Of a stretch of DNA of 64,000 nucleotides, positions 35,791 to 46,928 are shown piece after piece. The stretch lies in assembly GCA_949130495.1 (NCBI GenBank), contig OX422210.1, positions 500,503,760 through 500,567,759 of the forward strand, given 5' to 3'. Numbering within the stretch: the first letter of the stretch is position 1; each line of letters opens with the position of its first letter. The notes below the pieces were generated by a model. That model was given only the letters and a program-made list of their open reading frames with translations, was not told the DNA's origin and did not search any database. Both the position numbers and the translations under genes were made by a program. The DNA comes from Sambucus nigra (taxonomy: Eukaryota; Streptophyta; Magnoliopsida; Dipsacales; Adoxaceae).

Positions 35791-36767
35791 TTATTTTTCT
35801 GAATTTCGAGACAAAATTCCATTATTAGAGGGTAATTAAGTCAAGACGTTACATACTCCCCCTTAATAACGGAATTTCGTCTCGAAATTCAAAAAATAAA
35901 AGTATACCAGGTAAGGACAACTCTGGATATTTCTCTTGCATCTCATCCTCGCGCTCCCAAGTATACTCCTCGATATTATATGTTCCCACTAAACACGCAC
36001 AAGTTGAACTACCTTCAGCCTCAATCTCCTCTCTCTATGGTCTAAGATAACCATTGGTCTCTCCTCATAAGAACTATCAGGCTGCAAGTTAATCTCCTCT
36101 AACGTAATATGAGTGTGAGCCAACTCATCTCAGATATATCGTCTCAGTGAAGAAATGTGGAACACATCATGAATAAGGTGCAAATGCTCCGGAAACCCCA
36201 GTTTGTACGCTACTGATCCAATCCTCTCGATGATCGAAAATGGCCCCACGTATCTTGGTGTCAATTTTTCTTTCTTTTTGAACCCCATTATCCCCTTCAT
36301 AGGAGATACTCATAGTAGCACTTGATCCCCCACATTACACTTCTAGAAAGTGTCGCATGGCATCGGCGTAGCTCTTCTGCCCATCTTGAGCTACCTATAT
36401 ACGACCCTGAATCCTCTCAATCATGGTCGTAGTGTTCTGACTCAACTCTGGCATGAATAGCTTGTTGTTCCCCCCACCTCTAGCCAATAAGCAGGAGAAC
36501 GACAAGACCTCAAATGGAGTCATGCCAATAGTAAACTAATAGAAGTTATTGTACGCAAACTCCACCAGTGGAAGGCACTTCTCTCAACCTCCCCTAAAAT
36601 AAAGGACATACATCCGTAACATATCCCCTAACATCTGATTCATCCTCTCGATCTGCCCATCAGTCTGCGAGTGATAGGCCGTACGTAATCGCAACACCAT
36701 ACCCATGGCCTCCTAAACACTCTCTCAAAATCGAGGAACAAAAGTGTTGTCCCTGTCGAACAAGACC
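34900..36767. repeat. Long inverted repeat from two tail-to-tail chromovirus integrase ends
   Basis: The left arm ends ATTATTAGAGGG (35832). The right arm begins with its near complement CCCCCTTAATAAC (35858). The loop is 25 nt. Arms of about 900 bp carry related integrase-chromodomain sequence in opposite orientation. Near the centre identity is high: the KYPELF region, ATTTCGAGACAAAATTCC and AAGTATACC all pair. A transcript crossing the centre would fold into a long hairpin. Confidence 0.82.
35866..36767 (-). pseudogene. Chromovirus integrase C-terminus and chromodomain (minus copy)
   Basis: Minus strand reading gives GQIERMNQMLGDMLRMYV, SYADAMRHF, NVGDQVLL, LTPRYVGPFSIIERIGSVAY, HDVFHISSLRRY, and a chromodomain with VILDHRERRLRLKVVQLVRV and WEH. 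This is the same block as 34980-35790 on the other strand. Several stops and frameshifts are present. At about 36767 the homology breaks off exactly where 5S rRNA sequence begins. Confidence 0.8.
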
Positions 36768-36771
36768 TCAA

Positions 36772-36850
36772 AACTCCGCAATTAAGCGTGCTTGGGAGAG
36801 AGTAGTAATAGGATGAGTGACCCCCTGGAAAGTCCTCATGTCGCACCCCT
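36772..36850 (+). ncRNA. 5S rRNA fragment (3' two thirds, about 79 nt)
   Basis: It starts AACTCCGCAATTAAGCGTG and ends CATGTCGCACCCCT. It matches plant 5S rRNA from about nucleotide 41 to the end with roughly eight mismatches, mostly of C-to-T or G-to-A type. It covers the internal RNA polymerase III control regions: A-box TTAAGCGTGCTTGGG, intermediate element and C-box AGGATGAGTGACC. The 5' third is missing, and no T-run terminator follows at once (first TTTT at 36874). It could be a degraded 5S gene, part of a Cassandra-type TRIM (whose LTRs carry 5S sequence), or filler DNA from a repair event. Confidence 0.85.
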
Positions 36851-38470
36851 ATAAGCTTACTATCTCAGTTATGTCGTTTTGTTGTTCCAGCTATATTTCT
36901 ACTCACAGTATCCTTCAATCCAATGGTTTTCCCTTACCGTCCCATCTAGTGACTAATTCGCTTTAGATCTTATTACACATATAGTTTGATATATTTCTAA
37001 AGTTTGGAACATTTCGTTGTTCTCAATACCCAACGCCAATGGTATTCTTTAGTCTGCCTGTCTATACCCCACCATTCAAACTAGTGATCACTTCGTTCAT
37101 GGAAGATATTTGCAATCATGACCGACTATTCACATCAAAACTTTTACGCCTTCAATTGGTTCTAAAGTAACTCCCGTCATATTACCCTCTGCACAGGGTA
37201 GCACCAGTTTATCCCCGAGAAAATCTAATATGTACATTTCGTGTACTTTTCAACGTTATAATCACTCCTTTTTGTCCATTATTCGGTTCCTAGTGACCTG
37301 CCTCGCTCTTAATGCCACTACATTCTCTTTATTTCATTTATCTCAATTTTTAATATTTTTTATTCTCATGCGTCTATGTTTATTTGATAAATTTCCATGT
37401 TTACACCTCATGAGTGATACTATAAATCTCAACTAACTAGGGCGCCCATACACCCTATGTTCCGTGCATTGCTGCACAATATCACAAAACGTAATAGACT
37501 GGTGTTATACAAATCTTCACGTACTTAGCATGACCATACAATAAGGTTATACTTGTTTACCCGACTAATCACACTTAATTATTCTCTAGGTTGCCTCACC
37601 GATATACTCGTGGTGTAGACATTCTAAAATGGTTTTCACACTCGCAATATTCGGCTCTGCCGGCCTTAAATGGTAATATAACTATCACCTCCCAGTTATA
37701 ATCACACATACGTACAATAATCAGGGTATTAAACTCATATATTAAAGACCAAACTTCCCTCAACTCCCAACGTTCTCTAGTTTTATGCGTGGGATGTATC
37801 GCAAAACAAAATCTAAACAAGGAACCCCCCAATACACTAGTCTCTGACATTGTCGATCGTCGAGATCGATTAAGTCCTCAGTCCATAGTACGTACCCTCA
37901 AACCCCTGCCTCTTGACATAATAGTATACTCGTCCACTTTTATGTTACAAAAGACCACATATATCATGACGCTTTTACTATAACTAGTTTCTTAGCACAA
38001 ATAAATCCCGAGATATATCTCTCCACTCGATAGAAGTCAATATACCCTGAATCACATCAGTAAACGACCCTTCTCATCGGGATCAAATAGAACAAGATAG
38101 CATACACACTGAAGCCTACTACACACTATTTTATAACATATACACACATTTAGATAGGCTTAACCCTCTTTCTGGTGATACCTCGCAAAAATAATATAAT
38201 TTGTACCGAAATAACAATTACGCAAAAACAATATATGTTCTCCTCTCATAAAACTCAAAGGAGCAAAAATCATTACATAATATAAAATTTTCTCTTAGTG
38301 TCCACACCTGCTCCTCCCGTCAGGTGATAAAAAAAATCCTGCTACCCAACGGTAATTATATACATAATAAGGCTGATACCGCCAGTGCACCCACTAAACC
38401 CGACTAACACTCGAGTTTTAGTATTAACAATCACATATTCTGACACACCCATGTCACCCCATCCTAATCC
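36851..38470. other. Unidentified 1.6 kb between 5S fragment and gag remnant
   Basis: This should contain protease-RT of the minus-strand element, but I see none of its motifs on either strand. Short ORFs (37230-37436, 37596-37850, 37789-37983) show no domain. The sequence is moderately AT-rich and not obviously repetitive within the window. It may be the body of the insertion that brought the 5S fragment. Confidence 0.45.
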
Positions 38471-38479
38471 CATTCTCAT

Positions 38480-39300
38480 TGGGATAAAACAAAGATTTTA
38501 TCTCCATTTGTAATCTACCTTGTCTGGTTAACGGGTCCCTGAGCATCACTCTCGTATCGAAACTGACCCATAACTTACTGCAATGGTTGTATATTTAGGA
38601 TCTCATCCTGTAGTTTTCCCTCTTCCTTTCTTCGGCAAGCCTCCTTGACGTGGTCCCTCTTTCCACAATCGTAACAACTGCCAGAGAAACTCTCCCGACT
38701 CTAGACCTAGCCTTACTGGACTCCCCCATTGCTCCCTTGGCCTTAACGATCCTGAGGAATGGGATGTTAGTGCTACTGAGAACCTTATTGGTCCTGCCTG
38801 TACCCACCATTCTCAGGTTGGCAACCTCCGAATCTAAATCTCTTAGTTCAATTTCCTAGCAGGAAATATTATTCCTGTTATTGGTGTGCCTCACTGGCAC
38901 CATTCCCATTTACTTTCCCAATCTGATTGGTCTAACTCTTTCGCTGTGAACAAGTTCAATATAGGTAATCCCATTCTCCACACATAGGACACCTTTCAGT
39001 GCCATTCATTTATTTTTGGTCCTACTGGCCATATTGGGGTATCCTTCCCTCAGACCGGGTAGTCTTAGCCTCGATTGCTACCCTCGTTCTTTCTTGGGCT
39101 CCACTGACCCTATGGAACTTATTGTTGGTCTTGGCGGTTCTGACTGAATCCATCGTTATTTGGTAGGAGTTAGACTGATCCGAATCATTTAAATAGGCTC
39201 CCTACTGGGTACACCCTCCCGTGGTGCTTCACCATCACCATCAAATTTAGTCTTGCTCTTCAACTAGATCCTCTAACCCTCTTGGCTCCATTCATATGGG
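38480..39300 (-). pseudogene. Chromovirus gag C-terminal region (minus copy)
   Basis: On the minus strand near 38690-38630 it reads CYDCGKRDHVKEACRRK, a complete CCHC zinc knuckle, C-x2-C-x4-H-x4-C. About 300 nt upstream is a second, degenerate knuckle (CPMCGEW then a Cys after a stop). The linker between is Ser/Gly/Arg-rich, as in the plus copy at 28950-29250. Frames shift repeatedly, and the open piece 38810-38595 is not the true frame. Confidence 0.65.
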
Positions 39301-39503
39301 AGTGTTAATATAAACTTGTAAACGTACGACCTTGATGGCATCGACACTAGTTATCCTAATCAGATTCCTCTTCTATGATTGTAAAATCTCATCATGGGGA
39401 TATTATTAACTTATGGAACCTTTAATATTCTTTGTACCCCCTTCGTCGGGTACTAAATTTGCTAAATAGGGTAACTCCTTCACGATTGGTCTCTATTGCC
39501 CAT

Positions 39504-39763
39504 TATAAGAAACTTTTTCGTATGGCCGTTGTTTTCAAAAGCCACTCTCAAAATTCCCTTGAATACCTACAAAACTTATTTAAAACAACTCGTATTGCGG
39601 TAAGTACGGGTATCAATCCAACTTCCAAGGTGAAACAATTATTATGAAAACTTCCAACCCAATTTTTTTTATTTAATATATATATATATATATAAGTACG
39701 GGTATCAATCCAACTTCCAAGGTGAAACAATTATTATGAAAACTTGCAACCCAATTTTTTTTA

Positions 39764-39847
<84 letters not shown>

Positions 39848-42057
39848 CACAAATTCAAGGGAAATTTTACTTAATTAAAGCTAAAATTAAAATTATGACT
39901 AAATAACGGAAAAAGAATGTGCAACCGAGTATGAAATATGTGAGAAGGTTAAGAGATGGGATTACACTGCATTTTCAATTATTTTAACTTCTCAATTTAT
40001 TAATGGGAAATATTTCGAGATAATATTAAATCAATAATCTAACTCTCATTATAATTATAAATTTAATAATATCTTTTTCAGAAAACTAATTTAAAAATGT
40101 CACATGATGAAAAATTAGGAATTATACTATTTTCAGAAAATTACCCGTTAGGATCAATTTAACGAAAGCAATATCAATCCTCAAAATTCAACACCGAATT
40201 AATATTCAAATTTCGAAAAAACTTATCTCTAGTTCGATTCCTAAATTCAAACATTAATTTGTTCAATTAATTTACTAACTCTCGTTACATAAATTAATTG
40301 GTGATAGTTAAAAATTATTTTTTCTAGAATTATAACAATTAATGAAATTAACATCATTCTCGGTGCATCCCACCCCTTGAACGGGGTGTTTAGCCAACAT
40401 TCTCATGTGTGCATAAACAACAATAAATAATATGTCAAGAAGGAAATAAATTGAAAAGAGAATGTAGAGCAATTTTTTTTCACAAATTTGTCTTGAAATG
40501 TGCCTTGACATGCGTCTAACTTCTTCACAATTTTTAGCACTTGATTACAAAAAGAAGACTAAAAATTAAATCTAAAAATTATTCTAAAGCTAAACTAATT
40601 TTTTTTGTATTTTTCTGAATTTTTTTCATGACCCTAAACTGTACATAACATATACACTTGCTCTCTCTCTATGCATCTCCTCTCTCTGTGTGTATCTGAT
40701 GAATCCTCAGAGTTCTCTTAAAAGTGAGTGAGCAGATGCCCTTTTTTTATAACCCACGATGTTGGTGTTTCTTGGGAGATTTTCTTGGAATTTGGTAAAT
40801 GAATGAGTTCCTATCTTGGTAGGATGAGGGAAGAGGGTATGGTGGTTTCGATATTGGTTTGGCATTTGGTATGATCCGAGTTGGACAACTCCGGGTATGG
40901 ACTTCGGGTTTGGGGATTTCGGTATGGGTTCGTAGGTGGGGGGGTCGTGGGCTAAATCGGGTTCGCAGGTAGTAGCAGCGCCGACGGGTCGGGAAAACGG
41001 GTCCGGTGGAGGTCGGCCATGGGTTCGGGATTGGTTGGTCGGGTTATGGGGTGTTGGGTCAAGGTTGGAACTTGGAATCCTAGTTTTGGTAGTCGGCTTT
41101 GGCAGGTGGGTCTCGGTTTGGACAGTGGTGAGGGTTGAAATTAGGTTAATGAGGTTTAGGGAATTTGTTGTTGGGTTGAAAGGGTGGGTAAGTGAGAGGA
41201 GAAAGAATGGGTGGAGGTTGAATAAGATGAAGGGGGATGTAGGATGTGGTTAGGTATATGGGATTAGTGTGGGGGTGAGGTGTAAGTTTAGGTGTAGGAT
41301 AGTGTAGGTTAGTGTATGGTATGAGTATGTGTGTTAGTTCCCCCCCCCCCCCCCCCCAAAAAAAAAAAAATTAAGTAATTAAAAAAATAATAAAAAAATT
41401 AATAATTAAAATCCTAATCTATAAATAAAAGACACAAATAAAAAAATAAAAATAAAAAGAAATAAAAATAAAAAATAAAGATAAAAATCTATTAAAACTA
41501 AAATCTAAAATCCTGAAAAAAGTAAAATCTAAAAAAAAACTAAAAATAAATGAATTCCTAAAAAAAACTAATCCTAATAAAATAAAACTAAAAACTAATA
41601 AAATTAAAAATAAAATAAAATTACACTTAGTAAAAATAAAATAGAAAATAAAACCTAGAAAATTCTAAATAAATCTAAAATAAATCCTAAAAATAAAAAC
41701 GACTCAAACTAAAAATCTAGAAAAATAATAAAGGTACAAACTCAACACACATAGGCTCGGGGTGTGGACTGGGCTCGGTTTAGGCTTAGGTTTGGTTTGG
41801 GGATAGGGTTTGGGATATCGAAACTCATCGCGGCAAGCTTGGTGGGACTTTTGACTTCACGGTCGCTTTGAATTTCTTCATTTATCGCTTTTGACCGCTA
41901 TTGAGTCGCAATTATACTTATTTAATATTATTTGTACCGCAACAGCGTATTGACTTGAGAAATAAACAAATACAAACATAAGGCCGTTTTTAATTAAAAT
42001 GAGCGACTAAAATGCTTCTATTCGGGGCATAAAATAGACACTTTTGGGTGCTTATCA
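39504..42057 (-). repeat. 3' LTR of the Athila-like element
   Basis: In minus orientation it starts TGATAAGCACCCAAAAGTG (complement at 42057) and ends near 39504. It is about 2.55 kb. It aligns along its length with 49889-50218 plus 62208-64000. Blocks include AGTTAACACTCAC-type terminal sequence, a GC-rich island (40850-41230), A-rich stretches (41370-41740), a C17 run (41341-41357) and CCCCTTGAACGGGGTGTTTA (40372). The ORF 40936-41253 on the other strand is shared with the other LTR only through common descent and is not called a gene. Confidence 0.82.
39601..39845. repeat. 92-bp tandem duplication with (TA)n expansion
   Basis: A unit starting TAAGTACGGGTATCAATCC occurs at 39601-39692 and again from 39693, each ending in a TA run. 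The second run is about 38 TA repeats long (39769-39845). The sister LTR at 49986 lacks the whole segment. Confidence 0.9.
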
Positions 42058-42058
42058 C

Positions 42059-44980
42059 TGTGACACCCCGACTAATTAAATACCGGGTAGCTACTCCTTT
42101 ATTAAATTAATTCAAAATGCCAAGTTGGCTCAGCTAATAGCATCACTGTCGAAAACATTTTTTTTATTATTACTAACCACCTAGTATTTAAAAAGTAAGT
42201 TGCCAAATTTTAATTAAAGTCTGATTAACATGCAACAAGTGTAATGAAGAATAATAACACCATTCACCATACCGAAGTAAATAGAATAACCATCACATAA
42301 TGTAAATAAAGTCTGGAGGAAAACTCCTCACTACAATCCACAAACTGAAATAATTAAACTGAAAACTGAATCAAGACATGCCAAAGTCTGAAAACTGTAA
42401 TGGAAATGTAACTCTAATGGAACTGGGCAACATGCCCTAAAACTGAGGAATACTGAAGATGGAATCCAAATGATAGAAGCGTCTAAAAGCAAATCCCTGT
42501 AACTTCCACAAACAGCTACAGCTCGTCAACTGAATGAGTATCCTATGCATGGTGTCCTTGTGGCTGGGCACCTAAAATGGTTTTACAAAAAAAAATAGAT
42601 TTGAAAGCAAACGGGTCAGAGCCTGAATGTGGAGATATTTTAAAAACCTGCAAGTGGTTTAAAAACATTTAAAATATTAAATACAAAGTACATGTTAGGA
42701 CGTGCACTCACATGAAATTCTCACCTCTCGTCTAACTGTGCACTCCTAACGTAAGTACCCATCTAAAATGATACAAACCACTAGCTAAGTGACATCATAT
42801 CTAGCTAGATTATCATAGGTTCTACCCTTATTACTCGATTCCCATTAACATTATAACGCTCGCAATTAAATAGGGGCTTAACTGAAATTCAGGTTCTCAC
42901 GTAAAAGTAATGCAACTCATTATAGATCATCCCTTTTTGTTATTCCATAGTTACACACAATACCATATGAAAGTTCCCAGTTTATTAAGCGTATATTTTC
43001 CACAACATAAATATACAATATAAGCACCCCGAGACTAAGCTTCGGTGCACACATACTCTGCTATCCATCCCGGTACATCACGTACATAAGGATCACATAT
43101 TCCGAATCTCTCAGGAATAGTTCACAGATAACAACATCACAAATAATGGAGGCGAACACAGTCACATCACATGGGTCACGCACATACCTGCGCTCCCACG
43201 ATCAGCAGACTTATTAACATCCCAATAAGTCCTTCTCTGACCTATGTTCATCGAGGTAACCAGTCTAAATCCGGGAAACACAAGGATTAGAGGGCCCTAA
43301 GCGAACGCAAACCTCCCGTGATAGCAAGTATGGTAGGTATGTCATACACACAATTCATATACCAATACTAAGTAAGCACACATCTTAGTAATCCCGTAGT
43401 TTAATTGTAGTACTTATCTCATTCTCGTACCAACTTAATATATATACAACTTATATAATCTCGGTCCATATTTATACGCGCCATAATTTATTCTCACGTC
43501 GTAGTAGGCACTCACGTCTCGACTCAAATGTCTATTTGATTTGATCCACACTTATATAATTTACTCCTCATTATATCCCAAATGTCCCAAGTATACTAAT
43601 ACACCATCAAAGGAATGTTATCTCTATCCTCGAACAAGTTTACGGGACTCCCAAAATCAAAACAGGCCAAAAGGCCTAAACTGCCAGCTCGTTAAAAGTC
43701 TCGTTCGAACGAGGCTGTTCGAACGAGAGTTCGTTCGAACGAACTGGGCTATCTAACGAGATCTCGTTCGAACGAGATTATCGAACGAACATCCCTCTCG
43801 TTAGAACCCCAAACTGTCAACTCGTTAGAAGCTCGTTCGAACGACCTGGGTAGGTCTTCTAACGAGTGACCAGATTCAAGCCCAGAAATTCTGCATACGT
43901 TTTTCACCAATTTCTACACTTCTAATCTCAACCAAAATTCGTCCCAACAATGTTTTATGGTCTCTAATCATCCTTAAACATACTAAGATCATAGACTAAC
44001 ATCTTTTAAGGAATTTACACATCCTAAACATCATTAATTCATCAAATCTCTACCCCTTTTCCCAAATTTTCAAGAACATAAACCCTAGAATTTTAAATCC
44101 ACAATAAGTCCATTCTAGATCCGTTTTTGTTACATCCAACCTATTTTAACATCAGAATAATCATCTCCATACTATTCTACATGCAATTTCTCTTCAAGAT
44201 TTCAAGTTCTAAGTTCCAAAATACATGGGTTTTCATAACACTCCAAGAACAATTCAATCTTTATTAAATTCCTACGCATGGAAAAGCATTCTCTGAAATT
44301 AAACGAAATTAAATCACTTGCCTTGAGTTTATCTATGATTTTGATGACGATTTGTTGAAGTTCTCTCTCTCTTTCTGCAGAATTCCCTTCTATCTCTCTC
44401 TCTCTCCAGGCTTATCTCCAATGGTGGCTAGGGTTTTCTTTGGGAAAGTTTTGAAAACCTAATTTGATAACCCCCGTAGCTTATTGGGTAATTAAGGGTT
44501 GGTTAGTGGGTTTAGTGGGTCTATTCCCAATCAGATAAAGACTCCTAATTTTCGTCATTATTAAATCCCAAAAATACAATATTACCAAACTACCCTTATA
44601 AGATGCCGGTATGGCCTAAAAATACCCCGGAACCCAAACTAAACCCCCGGCTAGTGTTTTCTGACTATCTCGACCCTTATGGACGCGTTGGCGCACTCAA
44701 AACGACCACATGGTTAATAGAATTTAAATTTACTTTTACAATTAAAATAATTATATCCTGACGCGACTGTCACACGCGTCCCAATAAAATGACCAAATTG
44801 CCGTATATCAATCTCACGACAAATTTCATAATTCAATATTCATATAACATCATATATACTCAATATAGTCAAATACCAACTCACATCTCGCTAGTATTTT
44901 ATCCGGATTAATTTCCAATTAATTCTCATTTAATTAATTAATCCCAAAAATAAATATCACCAAAAATACAGGGTATTACA
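42059..44980 (-). mobile_element. Chromovirus solo LTR at the Athila-like PPT/3'-LTR junction
   Basis: In minus orientation it starts TGTAATACCCTGTA and ends GGGGTGTCACA. A perfect duplication ATCAC flanks it (42054-42058 and 44981-44985). It is 2922 bp and very similar to 29515-32495. The TSD includes the first bases of the Athila-like LTR (TGAT read on minus), so it landed across the junction. A TCGTTCGAACGA-type array lies at 43685-43870. Confidence 0.92.
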
Positions 44981-44985
44981 ATCAC

Positions 44986-45000
44986 ACCACCCCCAAACAG
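44986..45000 (-). promoter_or_regulatory. Polypurine tract of the Athila-like element
   Basis: On the minus strand it reads CTGTTTGGGGGTGGTG next to TGAT, the first bases of the 3' LTR. It is the plus-strand priming site of reverse transcription. Confidence 0.75.
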
Positions 45001-46928
45001 AACATTTCTAGTCGTCGAGTAAGAATAAAGAGAAAACAGAGATAAGTAAATAAAAGTGTGCCACTTTCATAGGCACTGGCGATTGCACTTAGCATGTGCA
45101 ACAAGCTGTTAAACCTATAGGTTGTTATACATGACGAGTGGTTTCTCGTGAGGGTTTGCAGTGAATGTACCCATAAAATTCAAAATTTATTAAAATGTAG
45201 TGTCTTATTTTGACGATGAAACGCTATACAACCCAACTAAAAAGGACGTTAAGGAACACTGTATTCAACTATCAAAATAAGATATACAATTACTTAATAC
45301 TCAAAAGCGTAATCCTTCCAAAAACTCAGCGTGTGTTAGTGTGTGACAATCTTAAGTGTCATTAGAGTAATTCTTAGATCACCTATTTAGTATCAACGCT
45401 TTGACTTCAATTCTCATTGGATATATCTCTCTGAATCGAACTCTTTGAAAATTGGGTAAGTGTATCTCTCTAGTGTGTGAGGAGGTGAGTAAATGTAAAC
45501 AAGTTCAAACGTCTCACACACTTTATTGAAAATGACGGATACATGAAAAAATTTCTGATCTCATGAATGAATTCTAACCACTATGTCAAGAATGTCAAGT
45601 TATTCACCATATAGTCTTCTCATTTGCCCGAACACTTTACCAAGGGTGAAAATGTGATTTAGGTATGAGGGGAAAATGGAGAAAATGAATGATAGGGTTT
45701 TTTAGAAGAGTGTGACATACTTTGACTAACTATTATCTTCATCATTTGAATTTATGATCGCATGCTTTCTCTTTCTTCTTTTTTCTATACATTTTTTCCT
45801 TTTTTTTATTTTTATTGCGACGTATTTTTCTTTTCATAACACAAATGAAGACAATTTAAATGGAAAATTTCAAACACTCTTTTTCTCAAAAATTATAGCA
45901 GTGATGGGGAATGACTTATGGATGGTGTCTGGAGCATATATGGGCAAGGAAAACATGGAATGATAATAGGTGGAGTGAAGGGTAAAAATGGTAAGTGTAT
46001 GATAGAATCGATTTAGTGTTCGGGACAAACTACAAGATACATGTTTCTTATAACTCGAAAGTGATGTCATTCTCAGTGATTATGAAAAAAATTGAAAAAC
46101 AATGAGACCATGCAACGACAAGGTGCGGTATCCAAAGAAAGTTGAGTCAACTTATGACTCGGAGATACGTAACGACCTTCAAAAAGGTGAAAAGCTCAAA
46201 TCTGACGGGTTTAAGTCGCCACTAGTGATCTTTTAAAGCTTTCTTAAAAATATAATTATTCTTCAACTTTTGATTGTAAACGTGATAGTGCAAATTGCCG
46301 AGTTTAGGAATTCATAGTACAAATACGCTTTAAGAGGTATGAATTAATTTAGGGTTAAAAGCGTAATTTCTTAGTCAAACACAGATATTTCAAGATTTCT
46401 AAAAGAGGGATGATAGACAATTCATGTCATAAAAATTTAATTTTAACTGCACAAAAAGTTTAAAAGCACTTGTTTCTGATTTTTTTTTAAAAGAGGTATG
46501 ATTTTGATAAATTTCCCACCCCCAAACAAAAGAGAACATCATCCTCGATGTTGAAAACCATATATCAAAATAAAAGCACAAGAGAGGAGAAATATTACCA
46601 GAATCAACCGCTAAGGAAATTGTACCTCATGATGGAGATAAATCCTGAAGAACAAATGCGAAACAAAAACATACATGTCTATAAAGCATGTGAAAATCAT
46701 TGGGTGATGTGAAATACCACCCTCCAAACAGGATAAGACTCATACTCAGAAATAATAAACAACGAGCTGCCTTCCGTTAGTGCTAAGTTTAACGTCTTTA
46801 GCCAGACTGAACCATTATCATCCTAAAGATAAGATCTATGAAAGCAGGGGCGACAGGAAAATGGGGTGATGAGAATCACCCCCAAACAAGATTGAGCGCC
46901 AGTCTTGTTGGAGAAAGGAGAACATAGG
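45001..46928 (-). other. Athila-like internal 3' region, non-coding
   Basis: No supported ORF is seen; 45754-45963 and 45870-46070 overlap and are low-complexity. On the minus strand near 46810-46760 there is GACGTTAAACTTAGCACTAA then GGAAGGCAGC, resembling a block that follows the coding region of Athila elements (GACGTTAAA, GCGCTT, GGGAGGCAACCC). The rest is AT-rich untranslated sequence. Confidence 0.55.

Larger units (their letters stand above)
23603..35832 (+). mobile_element. Tekay/Del-like chromovirus (Ty3/gypsy), decayed, 3' LTR missing
   Basis: The order is 5' LTR, initiator-Met primer site, gag, protease, RT, RNase H, integrase, chromodomain, then a purine tract (ATTATTAGAGGG). Protease-RT-RNaseH-integrase order with a C-terminal chromodomain defines the chromoviruses. 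The long LTR with TGTAACACCCC start and the iMet primer site fit Tekay/Del. Every gene has stops or frameshifts. Instead of a 3' LTR it meets an inverted related element at 35858. A solo LTR (29515-32495) interrupts it between gag and protease. Confidence 0.85.
35858..39503 (-). mobile_element. Second chromovirus, minus strand, pol mostly replaced
   Basis: On the minus strand, gag C-terminal sequence (about 39300-38480) and the integrase end with chromodomain (about 36767-35866) are recognisable. Protease, RT and RNase H are not: 36772-38470 holds a 5S rRNA fragment and unknown sequence. Its 5' part should lie beyond the minus-strand Athila-like element that starts at 39504, so outside the window to the right. 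Confidence 0.7.

Noticed and set aside
36640..36846. Minus-strand 68-residue ORF
   Set aside because: It runs across decayed integrase and the 5S rRNA fragment in the wrong frame.
40936..41253. 105-residue ORF, with a similar 93-residue ORF at 63017-63298
   Set aside because: Both lie in the GC-rich island of the two LTRs of one element, antisense to it. Their similarity follows from LTR duplication, and the third LTR (15608-16110) does not keep the frame.
41341..41370. C17 followed by A13
   Set aside because: A homopolymer junction at an indel between LTR copies; possibly slippage or an assembly artefact. No biological reading supported.
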